A stretch of DNA of 8,130 nt, taken from the NCBI GenBank assembly GCA_030040955.1, contig JASHSH010000439.1, positions 1 to 8,130 on the forward strand, written 5' to 3'. The translations under genes were made by a program, and so were the position numbers. The first letter of the stretch is position 1. Each line of letters starts with the position of its first letter. Below, one piece after another: positions 5,982 to 8,130 of the stretch. Under the pieces are notes generated by a model. The model worked only from the letters and a program-made list of their open reading frames with translations, was not told the origin of the DNA and did no database searches. Source of the DNA: Rhodospirillales bacterium. GTDB taxonomy: Bacteria > Pseudomonadota > Alphaproteobacteria > Rhodospirillales > Magnetospirillaceae.

Positions 5982-7063
5982 GGTTTCCTCCCTTCCTGGA
6001 TCGCGATGGAACCGATTTGCTTGCTCTCTCCCGGTGGATTGGACGCGGACGCGCGCGGACGGCGCGCGAGGCGGGCTAGGCGCGGTCCGATATAGCCGGC
6101 CACGCCGACCGGCATGGCGAACATGAGCATCAGCAGCGCGAGGCCGTAGATGGCGCCCGGCGCGGCGTCGGAAATATCGTTGGCGATGTTGGGCACGTAT
6201 TCGACGAACAATCCGCCGAACAGGGCGCCGCTCACCGTGGCGATACCGCCCACCGCCGATCCGACCAGGAACGACAGCGACAGCAGCAGCCCGAATCCCT
6301 CGGGCGCGACGAAGCCGACGACGATCGCCGACATCGCCCCGGCCACGCCGGCGAAGGCGGCGCTGGCGCCGAAGGCGAGCGTCTTGTAGCGCGCGGTGTC
6401 GATGCCCATCGCCGATGCCGAGATCGGGTTCTCGCGGATCGCCACCAGCGCGCGGCCGGTGCGCCCGCGCAGCAGGTTCGCGCCGACCCAGAAGGCGGCG
6501 ATCAGAACGATCAGCACCAACAGATACAGAAACTGGTCGCGCCCCAGGCCCAGCCAATGCGGCGGCACGGGTTTGGTCAGGTTGATGCCCTGCTGGCCCC
6601 CGGTCCAGCCGTCGAAATATTTGAGCAGCTGCGGCGTGGCCAGCGCCATCGCCAGCGTCACCAGGGCGAGATAGGGTCCCTCCAGCCGCAGCGCGGGCAG
6701 GCCGAACAGCACGCCGATGGCGAAGGAGATCAGCGCGGCGGGCGGGATCGTCGCCCAATAGGGCACGCCCCAGCGTTGCATCATGATCGCGGCGGTGTAG
6801 GCGCCGACGGCGTAGAAGGCGCCGTGGCCGAGCGAGATCTGCCCGTTGTAGCCGGAGAGCAGGTTGAGGCCGAGCAGCGCGACCGCGTAGATCATCGCCA
6901 GCGTGAGTTCGAAGGTATGGTATTTGCCGATCAGGAAGGGCAGCGCGATGGCGACCAGGATCGCCGCGGCCAGACCCGCGCGCCGCCAGCTTGAGGCGCT
7001 CAGTCCGGCGATCCGCTCGCTGGCGGGCGCCGGTCCGGTCGAGATGCCGACACCGCCCGCCAT
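5978..7063 (-). CDS. livM: Branched-chain-type ABC transporter permease LivM
   Basis: Inner-membrane permease (361 residues) that pairs with LivH to form the import channel. Visible: an N-terminal segment of about 30 mostly polar residues, hydrophobic segments near 31-46, 52-70, 82-95, 104-122, 130-145, 178-197, 228-250, 259-285 and 302-322, and the LivM hallmark GYNGQISLGHGAFYAVGAY (71-89). The cytoplasmic EAA-like loop RALVAIRENPISASAMGID (204-222), which contacts the ATPase, is also present. After the last membrane segment comes a basic tail of about 38 residues (324-361) ending EGRKP. Starts three bases after the LivH stop with little Shine-Dalgarno, so coupled translation is likely. Its TGA overlaps the binding-protein ATG (ATGA, 5978-5981). 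Family assignment is firm; the ligand is set by the binding protein. Confidence 0.97.
   Translation of the reverse strand: MAGGVGISTGPAPASERIAGLSASSWRRAGLAAAILVAIALPFLIGKYHTFELTLAMIYAVALLGLNLLSGYNGQISLGHGAFYAVGAYTAAIMMQRWGVPYWATIPPAALISFAIGVLFGLPALRLEGPYLALVTLAMALATPQLLKYFDGWTGGQQGINLTKPVPPHWLGLGRDQFLYLLVLIVLIAAFWVGANLLRGRTGRALVAIRENPISASAMGIDTARYKTLAFGASAAFAGVAGAMSAIVVGFVAPEGFGLLLSLSFLVGSAVGGIATVSGALFGGLFVEYVPNIANDISDAAPGAIYGLALLMLMFAMPVGVAGYIGPRLARLARRPRASASNPPGESKQIGSIAIQEGRKP
5987..5992 (-). promoter_or_regulatory. Strong Shine-Dalgarno of the binding protein, inside livM
   Basis: The minus strand reads GGGAGG, five bases before ATG 5981-5979. It is formed by the Gly358 and Arg359 codons of livM. 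A strong site here could raise binding-protein output above that of the permease despite the ATGA coupling. Confidence 0.7.
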
Positions 7064-7066
7064 CGC

Positions 7067-7951
7067 CTATACCCGCTTGACCAGGGTGGCGCCGAACAGG
7101 CCGTTCGGGCGCAGCACCAGGACCAGAAGGATCACCGCCAGCGCCACCGTCAGCTTGAGCTGCGAGGCGATCAGATAGGTGCCGACCAAGTTCTCCATCA
7201 CGCCGACCGCGATCCCGCCGATCACCGCGCCGAGCGGGCTGCTGATGCCGCCGAGCAGGGCGCCGGCGAAGGCATAGAGCAGGGTGCCGGTCATCATGTT
7301 GGGATCGAGGAACAGGATCGGCGCGACCATCACCCCGGCGGTCGCCCCAACCGCGGCGGCCAAGCCCCAGCCGATCGCCAGCATACGCCCGACCCGGATG
7401 CCGCACAGCCGCGCCGAGACCGGGTTCTGCGCCGCCGCGCGCATCGCCAGCCCGATCGGCGTGAAGCGGAAGAACAGGTAGAGCAGAACCAGCATCGCCA
7501 GCGTCACGCCCATGATGCCGAGCGCGCTGGTGGTGAGCAGCGAGTGCAGCAGGGGCCGGTCGCCGAACGGGCTGGGGAAATCCTGCACCGTGTAGGTGTA
7601 GAGCCAGCCGGCCACCGAGTTGAGGATCAGCAGCAGCCCGATGAACACGGTGACCGCCGTGAACACCGGCGCGTTCTGCACCGGGCGGATGATCAGCCGC
7701 TCGATCGCCACGCCGCCCAGGAACGAAGCGGCGAGGGTGAGGGCGAAGGCGACCCAGAACGGGATGCCGGCATTGGTCAGCGTCCAGGCGATGTAGGTCG
7801 AGAACATCGCCATCTCGCCCTGGGCGAAATTCACCAGCTCGGTGGCGCGGTAGATCATCACCAGTGCGAGCGCCAGGCTGGCATAGATCGCCCCGGTAGC
7901 GAGGCCGGTGAACAGCTGCTGGAGGAACTGGTGCACCGGCGCCCCCGTCAC
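7067..7951 (-). CDS. livH: Branched-chain-type ABC transporter permease LivH
   Basis: Inner-membrane permease (294 residues, standard length), partner of LivM. Seen: first membrane segment 12-35 with TGLATGAIYASLAL, hallmark ATELVNFAQGEMAMFSTY (36-53), EAA-like coupling loop GLAMRAAAQNPVSARLCGI (167-185), glycine-rich AGALLGGISSPLGAVIGG (229-246), and the conserved end LVLRPNGLFG (278-287). The start is GTG 7951-7949, sharing GTGA with the upstream ATPase stop. No in-frame ATG precedes the fold and there is no clear Shine-Dalgarno, so translation probably depends on coupling to the ATPase gene. The first membrane helix begins about 12 residues in, which fits this start. Confidence 0.96.
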   Translation of the reverse strand: MTGAPVHQFLQQLFTGLATGAIYASLALALVMIYRATELVNFAQGEMAMFSTYIAWTLTNAGIPFWVAFALTLAASFLGGVAIERLIIRPVQNAPVFTAVTVFIGLLLILNSVAGWLYTYTVQDFPSPFGDRPLLHSLLTTSALGIMGVTLAMLVLLYLFFRFTPIGLAMRAAAQNPVSARLCGIRVGRMLAIGWGLAAAVGATAGVMVAPILFLDPNMMTGTLLYAFAGALLGGISSPLGAVIGGIAVGVMENLVGTYLIASQLKLTVALAVILLVLVLRPNGLFGATLVKRV

Positions 7952-8130
7952 TGGCCGAGATAGGAGCGCAGAATTCGCGAATCGCCGGCCATCTGCTTGG
8001 CCGGACCGGAAGCCACCACGCGGCCCGATTCGAACAGATACGCGCGGTCGGCGAAACCGAGCGCGATCTCGGCGTTCTGCTCGACCAGCAGCCCGCTCAC
8101 ATTCTCGCGCTGGCGCACCTGCGCGGATTG
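7948..8130 (-). CDS. livF: ABC transporter ATP-binding protein LivF, C-terminal 60 residues
   Basis: The frame is open from the right edge (8130) to TGA 7950-7948, giving the last 60 residues of an ABC ATPase. Visible: the LLVEQN strand with Gln in the place of the H-loop His, then IALGFADRAYLFESGRVVASGPA, and a terminal SYLGQ. EQN plus the ADRAY...SGRVV pattern and the YLG end are typical of LivF rather than LivG. Walker A, signature and Walker B lie outside the window. It energises import together with LivG, expected just upstream. The stop overlaps livH (GTGA). Confidence 0.9.
   Translation of the reverse strand, partial: QSAQVRQRENVSGLLVEQNAEIALGFADRAYLFESGRVVASGPAKQMAGDSRILRSYLGQ

Noticed and set aside
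4758..7406. 882-codon minus-strand frame that would fuse 475 residues to the binding protein
   Set aside because: The extra part is an off-frame reading of livH and livM; the real start at 5981 has a signal peptide and a strong Shine-Dalgarno.

Overview
The window is about two-thirds G+C. It carries tightly packed protein genes with strong C/G preference at third codon positions, which fits a high-GC alphaproteobacterium of the rhizobial or rhodospirillial kind. No genus can be named from the sequence. I see no RNA genes, insertion sequences, CRISPR arrays or attachment sites. No stretch over 100 bases lacks a gene; the two longest gaps (1078-1138 and 4677-4757) hold regulatory sequence.

Layout: eight genes are visible, seven on the minus strand. 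Reading the minus strand from the right edge, one compact run holds the tail of a LivF-type ATPase (8130-7948), LivH permease (7951-7067), LivM permease (7063-5978), a secreted type I periplasmic binding protein (5981-4758), a fatty-acid-type acyl-CoA synthetase (4676-3009) and an ACAD10/11-N-domain-like phosphotransferase (3000-1939). Neighbours overlap by 4 bases or lie 3-8 bases apart, except for an 81-base gap with a perfect 11-bp hairpin between the binding protein and the synthetase. On the plus strand a short-chain dehydrogenase (1139-1924) ends 14 bases from the end of the phosphotransferase. It is divergent, across 61 bases, from an acyl-CoA dehydrogenase (1077 to beyond position 1) on the minus strand.

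How the genes may work together: an HAAT-type ABC importer would bring in a carboxylic acid or related compound, the synthetase would make its CoA thioester, and the dehydrogenase, reductase and kinase-like protein would process the acyl-CoA. The four enzyme classes present (AMP-forming ligase, SDR, APH-fold kinase, ACAD) are those of the levulinate/4-hydroxyacid pathway of Pseudomonas putida (LvaE, LvaD, LvaA, LvaC). There, a 4-keto acid is activated, reduced, phosphorylated on the 4-hydroxyl and converted to a 3-hydroxyacyl-CoA. My leading hypothesis is a dedicated uptake and catabolism locus for a 4-keto or 4-hydroxy (gamma-oxygenated) acid. The true substrate cannot be read from sequence, no LvaB homologue is visible, and these families also occur together in general fatty-acid or terpenoid catabolic loci.
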